Shown one piece after another: positions 13,449-21,208 of a DNA stretch of 21,208 bases. Positions within the stretch are counted from its first letter, which is position 1. Each line of letters starts with the position of its first letter. A program made the translations under genes and the position numbers. Below the pieces are notes generated by a model. The model had not been told where the DNA came from. It made no database searches and saw only the letters and a program-made list of their open reading frames with translations. The stretch comes from Planctomycetota bacterium (GTDB taxonomy: Bacteria; Planctomycetota; Phycisphaerae; Sedimentisphaerales; Anaerohalosphaeraceae), in contig VRUF01000021.1 of the NCBI GenBank assembly GCA_019456245.1, positions 1-21,208 of the forward strand, written 5' to 3'.

Positions 13449-15845
13449 CTAATTATCAGGATCATAAATGGGCACAGGAGTCTTCTCTGTGCCACCCAGA
13501 GCAGTTATCATCTTCCGTACAATTTCACTGGTCTCGTTCTGCCTGGTCCAATCGAGAACTGATTTGAAATTTTCACCCTGTGCCTTGTCGAGGAAATAAA
13601 CAGCCAGTAACCTGACGGGCCATTGAGGGCTGTTTAGCTTGCCGGAGACCCCATGTATAATATCGTAATCAAAGGGTGGTGTAAAATTCATTAACGTCGA
13701 CATCATCTGAATACCAACCGACCAATTGTCATCGGCAAGGCTTCGTTTTACTGCCCTTACCAGCAAAGCCCTGTCCACTTTTACCGCTTGATATGGCAGT
13801 TTGATTTTCTTTTGTATATCCTGCTCAAGCAGCAGTCCTGCAAACAACTGACCAGCACGTATTTTCTGTTTGAACTGACCTTTTGCGATCATCTTCTGGC
13901 TTCTCATTAGAGACCGGCGAGTTATCTCAGCACCGGGACGTGCGAACTTTGCCTTTAAAGGTTCAAGCTTATCGATCCTGTTTGTGATCTTACCAGTTGC
14001 AGTAACAATGGGATCGAAATAAAGTGTAAACTCGATGTTCAGAGATGCCTGCGGGTAGGCAATGAGCAATCGCCGAAGCATTCCAGTGTTAAGCCTAAGT
14101 AGTATGTTGGTCTGCTGATTTTGCTCCCATACAGTTGTTGGGCGTATACGCTTTGAGATCAGCTTGGGTATTTTAACGGAGATGTCATCGCTTATTTCAG
14201 CATCAATCCTTATGTAACCTTTAAACATGGATTCATCTGAAAAGCCGAGTGGTTCGGAGCGTTTGTTTGTGATTTTCAAATTACCGTCAAATGAATGTCC
14301 ATATGATAAGCTGGATGTGTCGAGTGTGAATTGTAATCCTACAATATCCTGGATTCCTGTGAATGCAGGTACGATATTTCCTCCAAAATCCTTTCGAAAT
14401 TTCTCTATCAGTTCCTGCGGTGGTTCAAGCTTTTCATATTCTATATTCATTTCATCAAGCAATTCAGCAGCTCTCTCTGCTGCCAGCGACATCGGGTCCA
14501 TACTGATGGCCGACTTAAATAACTCGGTCGCACCATTAGGGTTACCTTCATCGCGCATGACCAGCCCCATTGCAAGTGCGGCAATCTGATTTGTTTCATA
14601 AAGTGGTTTGCCGTTTTCACCGGCGAGCATTTCCCTGGCAGATTGGAGCAAAACCTGACGCGACTGGTCATCGGCTGTGCCGAGGACGAGGCAATATGCA
14701 AGAATCGCCTTTACATGCGGCGATTTTGCATCATCAGAATATGCTCTGTTTGCCCAAACGAGTGCCTTCTTTGTGTCTTCAAGTCCAAAACAATGAAACC
14801 ATGCGAGTTCAATCGGTGTGACATCCAACGCGATGACATCCGGCTTTAGCTGTTCGTCAGCTTTTTTTGCAGCTTCGACGAGAATCTTTTGGCCTTCGTC
14901 AATTCTTTTTGCCTTTATAGCCGCTCTGCCAGCCAATGCCTCGATTACAAGATCTATGTTTCCCGCCGATCTTAACCAGTCAGCAATTTCCATGCACGTT
15001 TTCCATCCGTTCTTAGTATTGTAGCTTGCGATTGCCCATGGAGTATAAATAGAAGACGCTAAAGGCTCTTCTGGTTTTAGGTAAATGAATAACCTTGCGG
15101 AATATTCATACGCATCGGCAGCAATATCATTCATTGCCATCGACTCGGCATAACGTGCAAATGCCATCGAAACATTTATGTCGAGAGGATCGTGAGACAT
15201 CGCAAATCGCAAATGCCTGGCATGTACATATGGGTTCACCTCTTGGTCAATGCTTTCATATACATCCCGAAGACCTCTAAATGCCATTGGGTTATAAGGA
15301 TTGCGGCTGTAAGCTCTCGCAAGATAGTTTTTGGCATTTTCAAAATCCGCCCTTTCGGCAGCGAGTATTCCCAGTTGTGTGGCGAGTTGGGAGCTTAACT
15401 CGTCGTTTTTTCCGGCGGTGATTCTCAAGAGCTTTTCAAGCACTTTCTCTCGTTCCATTCGAGAATTCTTATTTGCAAGCAATTGCTGAACTGTCTTTCT
15501 GGTTACCTCCAGATCAACTTTTGTTTTGAGATAGTTTCTGAACGCCTGATAAATTTTATCCGTGTCGTTGGGACCTGTAATCCTGGATGCGGCGATTAGA
15601 ATCGCTTCGTAAATATAGTCTGGCCTTGGGTCGAGCTTTACGGCGGCTTCGAGAAAAACAATGGCCTGTTCGATCTCGGCATCATTAGCATATTCGTCAG
15701 TGTACATTTCTTGCGCTATCTCATAGAAAGCTCTTGCGCTCAATGTGGAAAATAACGGTTGCTGAGATGCGGTCTCCGCATAGCCATTACAGAGCATTGC
15801 TGTTATTGCCCAGATTATTACCCAAAACATCCTTCGGTACACCAT
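13449..15845 (-). CDS. Secreted TPR-like repeat protein
   Basis: 798 residues. Signal peptide at about 1-23 (FWVIIWAITAMLCNGYA) with cleavage near YA/ET. Residues about 35-480 are helical repeats of TPR type, for example FENAKNYLARAYSRNPYNPMAF and GATELFKSAISMDPMSLAAE. A beta-rich region (about 515-620) includes GLQFTLDTSSLSYGHSFDGNLK-like strands, and a helical region (about 640-780) ends with a HEAT-like pair around VRLLAVYFLDKAQGENFKSVLDW. TPR proteins are scaffolds for protein contacts; here in the periplasm or the planctomycete equivalent. Start ATG has GAGGTAG upstream. It stands alone between ferredoxin and murJ. The binding partner and precise role are not recognisable. Confidence 0.78.
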   Translation of the reverse strand: MVYRRMFWVIIWAITAMLCNGYAETASQQPLFSTLSARAFYEIAQEMYTDEYANDAEIEQAIVFLEAAVKLDPRPDYIYEAILIAASRITGPNDTDKIYQAFRNYLKTKVDLEVTRKTVQQLLANKNSRMEREKVLEKLLRITAGKNDELSSQLATQLGILAAERADFENAKNYLARAYSRNPYNPMAFRGLRDVYESIDQEVNPYVHARHLRFAMSHDPLDINVSMAFARYAESMAMNDIAADAYEYSARLFIYLKPEEPLASSIYTPWAIASYNTKNGWKTCMEIADWLRSAGNIDLVIEALAGRAAIKAKRIDEGQKILVEAAKKADEQLKPDVIALDVTPIELAWFHCFGLEDTKKALVWANRAYSDDAKSPHVKAILAYCLVLGTADDQSRQVLLQSAREMLAGENGKPLYETNQIAALAMGLVMRDEGNPNGATELFKSAISMDPMSLAAERAAELLDEMNIEYEKLEPPQELIEKFRKDFGGNIVPAFTGIQDIVGLQFTLDTSSLSYGHSFDGNLKITNKRSEPLGFSDESMFKGYIRIDAEISDDISVKIPKLISKRIRPTTVWEQNQQTNILLRLNTGMLRRLLIAYPQASLNIEFTLYFDPIVTATGKITNRIDKLEPLKAKFARPGAEITRRSLMRSQKMIAKGQFKQKIRAGQLFAGLLLEQDIQKKIKLPYQAVKVDRALLVRAVKRSLADDNWSVGIQMMSTLMNFTPPFDYDIIHGVSGKLNSPQWPVRLLAVYFLDKAQGENFKSVLDWTRQNETSEIVRKMITALGGTEKTPVPIYDPDN

Positions 15846-16176
15846 TTTCTACCTCAAAAAGTAACGCACATCTTTCGTGTCTTGTTCTGACATGAAACCG
15901 CGATCATACAAATCCTACTACACATATATGCTATACAATAATAATCCGCAATTAAGAACCTTACTTATTGACTTGTATCGTCACCTAAAGAGGTGATCTT
16001 CTTAAAAAAAGGCAAAAAACAAGTTAACTTATGATTACAGCGTTACTTAACCACTAACGATATACCCTTAAGTGTAGTAAATGCCCGCGAGTAAAATGAT
16101 AACTGTTTGTTAACAAGCAAGTTACGGCGAATAAAACGGGAAATTTCAATCACTATCAGTCTATTTAGCGAATTCG
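15846..16176. other. 331-bp intergenic region between murJ and the TPR gene
   Basis: AT-rich and without a gene. It contains a hairpin TCACCT-aaag-AGGTGA (15981-15996) and a perfect 10-bp palindrome TTGTTAACAA near 16108-16118. A promoter for the TPR gene should lie here on the - strand; the best I see is a weak TTGCGG with TATATG 17 nt on. No terminator with a T-run for murJ is evident. Confidence 0.5.
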
Positions 16177-17796
16177 CTACTGTTTTGAAGGTCCGAAAAG
16201 AGCGAGCATCTCATTTCGAAGAATTTTGGCCATAATGTAGTATACCCCAGCACAAGTAGGTACGGCAGCAATCAATCGTAGTATATCATATCTTGTCGCG
16301 CCTGCTCCAGAAGGCAAGTTCCTCATCAAATAGACCACACAAAAGCCAATAAGGCCCATAACAGCAGCAGCGATGAAAGTTTTGATCAAAACAGGGCCAA
16401 AACCATCAAAAAAAGCTTTACCAAACCGCCTGGTGAGTATCACTATGAGTATCAATACCTGCAGGTATGAGCAGATAGCGGTCGACAGTGCCAGACCTGC
16501 TGTACCCAGCGGCCATATCAGTGTTAGGTTTAGGGCAATGTTGACAATAACGGCGATTATTGCGCTGTACATTGGGGTTTTTGAGTCTTTCATAGAGAAA
16601 AAAGCCCGGGTTAGTATCTGCTGGAGGAAGAATCCGCATAAACCTATTGCGTAAAACATCAGCGTTCTTGAAGTCATATATGTGTCGGCTGCATCGAATT
16701 TCCCCCCTTCTGACTCAAAAAAGGCAGCGACCAGTGGTTTTGTGACCAGAAGCAGTCCTACTGTAGCGGGAACCGCAATAAAGACAGCCCCTTTTATTCC
16801 CCTTGCTATGCTGGCACATAATCCCGGGTAATCTTTCCTTGCAGCCTGTGCACTCATTACGGGAAAGATGGCAGTTGCCAGCGAAATCCCGAATACTCCC
16901 AAGGGAAGTTGGTACATCCGCTGAGAATAATAGAGATGGGAAACTGAGCCTCTCCAAAGCGGATATTTTATCTGGTGTGCGAAAAAGTTGAAGACCTGGC
17001 CCTTTTCCTGTGAACCGGAAAAGAACCATGCGATGAGATCGTCAGCGAGGGTGTTTAGCTGGGTTACTGTCAGTCCAATTATCATGGGAGCCATCAGTAT
17101 CATGATCTTTTTGAAAGCTTCTGAGTGCGTATCCCATTCGCAGCGGATTTTTATCCCTTTTGCCCGTAACGGCAATAGCTGCATGGCTATCTGAATTATA
17201 CCGGCGATAAGCACGCCAAATGCGACCGCAAAGACCTGCTGCCGGGGTGTTGCGTCAAAGTACCGACCTGCGATCACAAGCATCGAGATAATACAGATGT
17301 TCAGTACGATGGGGGCGGCGGCTGGGGCGGCGAAATGCTTGTGGACGTTGAGTATGCCGGCGAGTATCGCGACGAGACAGACCATCAGTGCGTAAGGGAG
17401 CATTATCGAACTGAGGGAAATTATCAGAGTTGTTTCTCCCCGACCGCCGGCAATGGCATTATACCCCCACATTACTATCCATCCGAAGATAACCAGGGCA
17501 GCAAGGATGATGAAAACAGCGGTGACGACGGTGTTTGCGAGTTTTGCGGCGGAATCTTTGTCACTTTGGAGTTCTTCACTGTAAACGGGGATGAAACTTG
17601 CCGATGCAGCACCTTCTCCGAAAAGGCGCCTTGCGAGATTTGGGATTTTGAATGCGATCGCCCATGCGTCCATTAAATTTGACGCGCCCAGAAAGTAGCT
17701 GTAGGCCATATCACGGACGAGGCCGAAGACCCTACTAGCCATAGTTATCACTGCAATCTGTTTGAATCCCTTCACCATATATTCACGTTTTAGCAT
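16177..17796 (-). CDS. murJ: Lipid II flippase MurJ (MviN family)
   Basis: 539 residues with about 14 membrane segments. The N-terminus carries the MurJ signature: SRVFGLVRDMAYSYFLGAS and then DAWAIAFKIPNLARRLFGEG with EGAASASFIPVY, whose Arg and Glu line the lipid cavity in known structures. The family moves lipid II across the inner membrane for peptidoglycan synthesis, which planctomycetes are known to possess. Start: ATG 17796 gives MLKREYMVKG; the second Met (residue 7) is an alternative, as neither has a strong ribosome site. It lies 120 nt behind comF on the same strand; a joint transcript is possible but not shown. Confidence 0.94.
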   Translation of the reverse strand: MLKREYMVKGFKQIAVITMASRVFGLVRDMAYSYFLGASNLMDAWAIAFKIPNLARRLFGEGAASASFIPVYSEELQSDKDSAAKLANTVVTAVFIILAALVIFGWIVMWGYNAIAGGRGETTLIISLSSIMLPYALMVCLVAILAGILNVHKHFAAPAAAPIVLNICIISMLVIAGRYFDATPRQQVFAVAFGVLIAGIIQIAMQLLPLRAKGIKIRCEWDTHSEAFKKIMILMAPMIIGLTVTQLNTLADDLIAWFFSGSQEKGQVFNFFAHQIKYPLWRGSVSHLYYSQRMYQLPLGVFGISLATAIFPVMSAQAARKDYPGLCASIARGIKGAVFIAVPATVGLLLVTKPLVAAFFESEGGKFDAADTYMTSRTLMFYAIGLCGFFLQQILTRAFFSMKDSKTPMYSAIIAVIVNIALNLTLIWPLGTAGLALSTAICSYLQVLILIVILTRRFGKAFFDGFGPVLIKTFIAAAVMGLIGFCVVYLMRNLPSGAGATRYDILRLIAAVPTCAGVYYIMAKILRNEMLALFGPSKQ

Positions 17797-17916
17797 GCGA
17801 GAGTGATTTTCGCAATAAGATTTCCGGGTCGCTTCGCTTATCTTTGTCGGGGTATCATATCCCGGCGCTGGCGCTTAGGGCTTGGGTTTGTTGGTTTTGT
17901 TGCGTGACGGGAAATT

Positions 17917-18690
17917 TTATTTTCTGGTTTGGGCGGCTACTGCTATTACCAGGGCGTTTACTTTGGCTGCCCCTGCTTGTTTCAGGGTTTTTGCGCATTC
18001 GTTTAGAGTTGCCCATGATGTTGTTATGTCGTCTATGAGGCAGATGCTTTTGCCGGTGAAGGTGTGGTCTTTTCGCACCGCGAAGGCGCCAGCTACGTTG
18101 CTTTTTCTTTTGGCATTGCTAAGTTTCCACTGCCTGTGTGTGTTTCGTATTCGGACGAGGTCAGTGTTTATTTTTGCAGATGGGTGGTTGAGTTTTTTGC
18201 AGATGATGTGGGACTGGTTAAAACCGCGAAAGATACGTCTTATCCAATGGAGAGGAACGGGGACGAATATTTCAGTTTCTTCGTAGAAGGTGCTGCCTTG
18301 AAACGCGGCGTCGGCCATTGCGGCAAGATGTGGGGCGAATTCGGTTCTTCTGTGGAATTTGAAGGCGAGGATCATTTTGCGGAGACTTTCATCGTAGACT
18401 CCAGCACGGGCGATGGCGTCGAAGTAGAGCTTTTCATCGACGCAAATGCCGCAGCGGTCGTTTACAATGCCGTACCTGCTTACGTCGCGTCCGCAAGCGA
18501 AGCAGTAATCGCCGCCTGAACATTTCATCAGATGCTCCCAGCATTTTCGGCAGAGGCGGCCATCGGTTTCGGCGATGGGTTCTGAGCAGACGTCGCAGAG
18601 TGCAGGCCAAAAGAGGTGGTTTATGCCATAGAGCGCAGGGCGGGCAGCGTCTTTAATGCATCTTAGAAAATTGCTGTTTCCACCTATCAC
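17917..18690 (-). CDS. comF: ComF family phosphoribosyltransferase-like protein
   Basis: 257 residues from GTG 18690. The frame is open further up, but that part overlaps the pseudopilin gene. An N-terminal Zn-finger region has Cys32/Cys35 (CDVC), CRKC, CFAC and CGIC pairs, followed by FVPVPLHWIRRIFRGFNQS, the ComF hallmark. The PRPP loop near the end reads IDDITTSWATLNECA (Asp220, Asp221): the usual TTGAT glycine is Trp226. In other bacteria ComF helps single-stranded DNA entry during natural transformation, though many species keep it without known competence. A type IV pilus-like pseudopilin gene lies just upstream. The Gly-to-Trp change may impair PRPP binding. Confidence 0.88.
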   Translation of the reverse strand: MIGGNSNFLRCIKDAARPALYGINHLFWPALCDVCSEPIAETDGRLCRKCWEHLMKCSGGDYCFACGRDVSRYGIVNDRCGICVDEKLYFDAIARAGVYDESLRKMILAFKFHRRTEFAPHLAAMADAAFQGSTFYEETEIFVPVPLHWIRRIFRGFNQSHIICKKLNHPSAKINTDLVRIRNTHRQWKLSNAKRKSNVAGAFAVRKDHTFTGKSICLIDDITTSWATLNECAKTLKQAGAAKVNALVIAVAAQTRK

Positions 18691-18697
18691 AGGAATG

Positions 18698-18703
18698 ATT
18701 ATA
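18698..18703 (-). promoter_or_regulatory. -10 box placing transcription start at the comF GTG
   Basis: A perfect TATAAT on the - strand. Transcription would begin about 7 nt downstream, at or next to the GTG at 18690-18688, giving a leaderless message. The -35 (TTACTT, 16-nt spacer) is poor. No ribosome site precedes the GTG, which agrees with leaderless initiation but does not prove it. Confidence 0.4.
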
Positions 18704-18758
18704 TCGTGTATTCGAGAAAAAGTAAGTAAAAAATTCGGTGGGTTGCTAGGAGCAGTGG

Positions 18759-19559
18759 TTATTTGAGGTCGTATGCTCTGTTGTCTATCGGGTTTAACCA
18801 TCCGAGGTTCATATCTGCTGACTTTACACCGTATACGTTTATTCCATCGTATTCGGCACGTTCGTGTGCATCCACATGGCCGTCTGCCCATCCTATGTTG
18901 GCCTTGTTTTCATGCCGGAAATGAATGCTTGGGGAAGCATATCCCCATGCAGGTTCCGGAACCCCATTTGAAAGAAAATATGGTGGTTCCACAAAAGAAT
19001 ACTCGAGGAAATATGGAATGCCGCTGTCGAGCTTCGCCATTGCGGTGTCTGCGAACATTACGGTTTCGCTGGAATTGCACATCTCTGTCTGGCGTGTGGC
19101 CTTATCGCAGCTTCCAAAACCATCCTGCCATATTCTCGATCCGAGATATGTCATGTTGTATCCATAGCCGCCGCATCCGTCCTCAAAATTGGCGGCCCAT
19201 GGATCATTCTGTCGGAACTTCACAGACTTGGAACATTGTTTTACCGCACCGTCAGCGAGGTAAGAGGCAAGAGCACTTCGGCGGGCATCAAAAGGGTCGT
19301 TGCTGGTATCCCTCACGCCATGCCATCTATAAAGACCCCCTAAACCAGTATCTATATCCTCGGCTGCCAGCACAAAATATCCATCGTTCTCGGAAGCGTA
19401 AGCAAGATTTGACATCACAAGCTGTCTGACATTGCTTCTGCATATAACGCTTCTGGCGACGCTCTTTGCCTTTCCAAGCGAGGGCACAAGAACCGCCATC
19501 AGAATAGCGATAATGCTAATGACAACGAGCAACTCGATAAGTGTAAATGCTTTTTTCAT
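18759..19559 (-). CDS. Pseudopilin-like protein with prepilin N-terminus and H-X9-DG motif
   Basis: 266 residues from ATG 19559; a longer frame to 19622 only overlaps the neighbour. The N-terminus MKKAFTLIELLVVISIIAIL is a type IV prepilin/pseudopilin signal: cleavage before Phe5, Glu at +5, Ala instead of the usual Gly at -1. A hydrophobic helix (5-26) anchors it. His216 and Asp226-Gly227 (RHENKANIGWADGHVD) give the H-X9-DG motif that marks a very large planctomycete family of prepilin-like proteins. The family is processed by prepilin peptidase and probably sits in the membrane or a pilus-like structure; individual roles are unknown. Its ATG follows the dockerin gene's stop by 1 nt, so both are in one operon. 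68 nt separate it from the chosen comF start. Confidence 0.9.
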   Translation of the reverse strand: MKKAFTLIELLVVISIIAILMAVLVPSLGKAKSVARSVICRSNVRQLVMSNLAYASENDGYFVLAAEDIDTGLGGLYRWHGVRDTSNDPFDARRSALASYLADGAVKQCSKSVKFRQNDPWAANFEDGCGGYGYNMTYLGSRIWQDGFGSCDKATRQTEMCNSSETVMFADTAMAKLDSGIPYFLEYSFVEPPYFLSNGVPEPAWGYASPSIHFRHENKANIGWADGHVDAHERAEYDGINVYGVKSADMNLGWLNPIDNRAYDLK

Positions 19560-19560
19560 A

Positions 19561-20445
19561 TCACAAGTTTCCGCACGTGTGCGTCCATTGGCGTGACAAT
19601 AGGGCAAAATCGGCAAAATCAATGTGTTCGTATTCCGGATAGGCTATATCGCATCGCTGGTCCCAGTTGACATCTCCTTTGCTGCTTAGCCATGCTGCGG
19701 CAAATATAGATAAATCGTCAGCATCGACACATCCGTTTTGATCGAAATCCACTGTCCGCATGTGTATCACACCAATACCGTCAAGATCAAAACCCGCTGA
19801 ACCTATTGTCGGATAAGGATCATATATAACCTTACCGGAACTATCCGTATAAGTACCGTCTCCAACAATATCGACAATGCGTACATACCGTACATCATCA
19901 ACATCAAGTAAAGGCGAAAAATCTCGAAACTCCGCGAGATCAAAAGGCGTGCCATAGCCGGCAATATATTTGCTTGCAAACCCAGTGATATTAGTCGGAT
20001 CTAAATAACTGGTAACCGTCGAAGTCGTTTGAGAGTCGCAGTAAAATCTAAAAAAATTAACCCCGTCACTCGAAACTTCAACATACCCAATCTCAAGAAA
20101 GAAATCGGTGACCGCATTTTCAAAAACCACAAAATCATCACCTTCTCCGTCACCTATACCGCTATCGAAAACCAGCGTGATCTCCCCGCCTCTGCCAAGA
20201 CAAACTATATTTGTGTCAGGGATACCAACTGCCTCACCGATAGCGTTATCCGGCGTTTGCCATCCAGTATCACAATCAGTTCCAACGACATAATCCTGGT
20301 AACCTGTAACCCAGGCTATTATATTAGGGTCATCCATACTAACGGCAGTACTACCCGGCTGACCAACCCGTGGCGCATAAGGACCGGCAAGGAGGTTGAG
20401 GCCCGAAGCCAAAATCATCAACAAAAATATAGTTAAATATTTCAT
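19561..20445 (-). CDS. Secreted surface protein with dockerin-like C-terminus
   Basis: 294 residues. Signal peptide 1-20 (KYLTIFLLMILASGLNLLA) before GPYAP. Residues about 30-228 form a beta-rich domain with GRGGEITLVFD (84-94), DDFVVFENA (103-111), VEVSSDGVNFFRF (122-134) and GTPFDLAEF (165-173), a pattern shared by many bacterial surface proteins annotated only as cell-surface proteins. Two Ca-binding EF-hand-like loops follow, at DFDQNGCVDADDL (233-245) and about 258-280, forming a dockerin type I-like tail that would bind a cohesin-type partner or replace one. The gene lies directly upstream of the pseudopilin gene and 74 nt downstream of the PEP-CTERM gene. Ligand unknown. Confidence 0.85.
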   Translation of the reverse strand: MKYLTIFLLMILASGLNLLAGPYAPRVGQPGSTAVSMDDPNIIAWVTGYQDYVVGTDCDTGWQTPDNAIGEAVGIPDTNIVCLGRGGEITLVFDSGIGDGEGDDFVVFENAVTDFFLEIGYVEVSSDGVNFFRFYCDSQTTSTVTSYLDPTNITGFASKYIAGYGTPFDLAEFRDFSPLLDVDDVRYVRIVDIVGDGTYTDSSGKVIYDPYPTIGSAGFDLDGIGVIHMRTVDFDQNGCVDADDLSIFAAAWLSSKGDVNWDQRCDIAYPEYEHIDFADFALLSRQWTHTCGNL

Positions 20446-20473
20446 GTTCTCATTTCATTTCAAAAGATACACA

Positions 20474-20503
20474 GACAGCAGCAGTTCAATGACCGCTGCT
20501 GCC
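20474..20503 (-). terminator. 12-bp hairpin after the PEP-CTERM gene
   Basis: GGCAGCAGCGGT pairs with ACTGCTGCTGTC on the - strand (two G-U pairs, 6-nt loop). It lies 16 nt behind the PEP-CTERM stop. No long T-run follows, so it could be a partial terminator or an mRNA-stabilising hairpin between two co-transcribed genes. Confidence 0.5.
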
Positions 20504-20519
20504 TGCATGAAATCAAAAA

Positions 20520-21208
20520 TTATCCGCGTCTCCTTCTCAGTAATAGAGAACCAAAGCCAAGCAACGCAACTGTGCATGGTTCCGGAACAACTGTGTCGAT
20601 AGCAAAATATGTTGGAGTATTAATACCCCATTCACCAGCATCGCTTGACTCAAGATTGAATACAATACTCTTTACAGAACCAAGGCTTGTAAGATCAACA
20701 TACTGCCACGTATCGAGAATATAATCTTCGGTATTGTCAGCAAATCTGAAATCGGCAAGATAGAATTCTTCCGTCCCTGTCGAACCGCCACTGCCGTCAA
20801 AACCTTCCATTACAACCTTAAGCCAGTCTGCGTCATCACCGGATGTACCGCCGAAAATCTTCGAGAAACCGCTGCCATTAGTCATGTCGTAGGCCGTATA
20901 GGTAATATTTGTCATACGCAAACCATCGACAACTCTCTCTGAATTCAAGATCATTGTCGGCAGTGAGGGCCCGAAAGCTGACATATAGCCAACACCAAAA
21001 TTATCGCCGCTATGAGCGGAACCGGCATGAACACTGTACTGCATCGCCATCTCATTACCTATTTGGACATCAGCGAATGTATCAGTCTCATTTGACGCGG
21101 CGAAACCGGCCCATGCTGCCCAGCCGTCACCGTTTGAATGGTTCACAAAAGAAGCTCCGCCGCTATTAATATAGCTGGTATCATAACTGTAATCATCCCC
21201 GTCCACTG
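20520..21208 (-). CDS. DUF4465-like protein with PEP-CTERM signal, N-terminus off the window
   Basis: At least 229 residues are visible; the start lies beyond the right edge. The body has GWAAWAGFAASNETDTF and AMQYSVHAG followed by FGVGYM, which fits the DUF4465 pattern (Trp-rich, SNxTDT, then a QYSxxAG strand). The C-terminus VPEPCTVALLGFGSLLLRRRRG is a PEP-CTERM sorting signal: PEP motif, hydrophobic helix, Arg-rich tail. Such proteins are exported and processed by an exosortase in bacteria that make extracellular polysaccharide. It lies upstream of the dockerin-like protein on the same strand and probably begins or heads that gene set. Exact ligand unknown. Confidence 0.85.
   Translation of the reverse strand, partial: VDGDDYSYDTSYINSGGASFVNHSNGDGWAAWAGFAASNETDTFADVQIGNEMAMQYSVHAGSAHSGDNFGVGYMSAFGPSLPTMILNSERVVDGLRMTNITYTAYDMTNGSGFSKIFGGTSGDDADWLKVVMEGFDGSGGSTGTEEFYLADFRFADNTEDYILDTWQYVDLTSLGSVKSIVFNLESSDAGEWGINTPTYFAIDTVVPEPCTVALLGFGSLLLRRRRG

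Overview
The window looks like a chromosomal stretch from a planctomycete of the Phycisphaerae/Sedimentisphaerales type. This is inferred from the combination of a PEP-CTERM protein, a pseudopilin with an H-X9-DG motif, a secreted protein with a dockerin-like EF-hand tail, a small Hc1-type histone-like protein, a FabA/FabZ-like dehydratase of planctomycete style and a LolA-like lipoprotein. No phage, transposase, integrase or CRISPR array is visible.

Layout. Positions 1-1011 hold no convincing gene. They form an island of short repeats: two hairpin-plus-iteron clusters (20-81 and 308-484), a 56-bp repeat in two copies (131-186, 795-850), 19-bp and 17-bp words each used twice, and several small palindromes. 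From 1012 to 8565 all genes lie on the + strand: LolA-like lipoprotein, WrbA-like flavodoxin, Hc1-like protein behind a good sigma70 promoter, FabZ-like dehydratase, an ABC ATPase/permease pair with overlapping reading frames, a UvrC-like protein with a degenerate nuclease domain, and an unrecognised secreted protein. A 93-bp copy of the end of the UvrC-like gene lies after that secreted-protein gene, so the latter is bracketed by a direct repeat.

From about 8.7 kb to the right edge all genes are on the - strand. Reading in the direction of transcription (right to left) they are: a DUF4465-like PEP-CTERM protein cut by the window edge, a dockerin-bearing secreted protein, a pseudopilin, ComF, MurJ, a large periplasmic TPR-like protein, a 2[4Fe-4S] ferredoxin with tRNA-Glu(UUC) directly behind it and a strong terminator, then a 1216-residue hybrid histidine kinase followed by a stand-alone receiver protein.

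How they may work together. The kinase and receiver form a two-gene phosphorelay whose sensor carries two cysteine clusters. The three right-hand genes form a compact set of exported surface proteins. The ABC pair is an export or envelope module. The remaining genes (MurJ, ComF, dehydratase, tRNA) are housekeeping. The features most worth follow-up are the repeat island, the duplicated uvrC-like 3' end, the cysteine-rich kinase and the DUF4465/dockerin/pseudopilin set. No single clearly new defence or mobile system can be demonstrated here.
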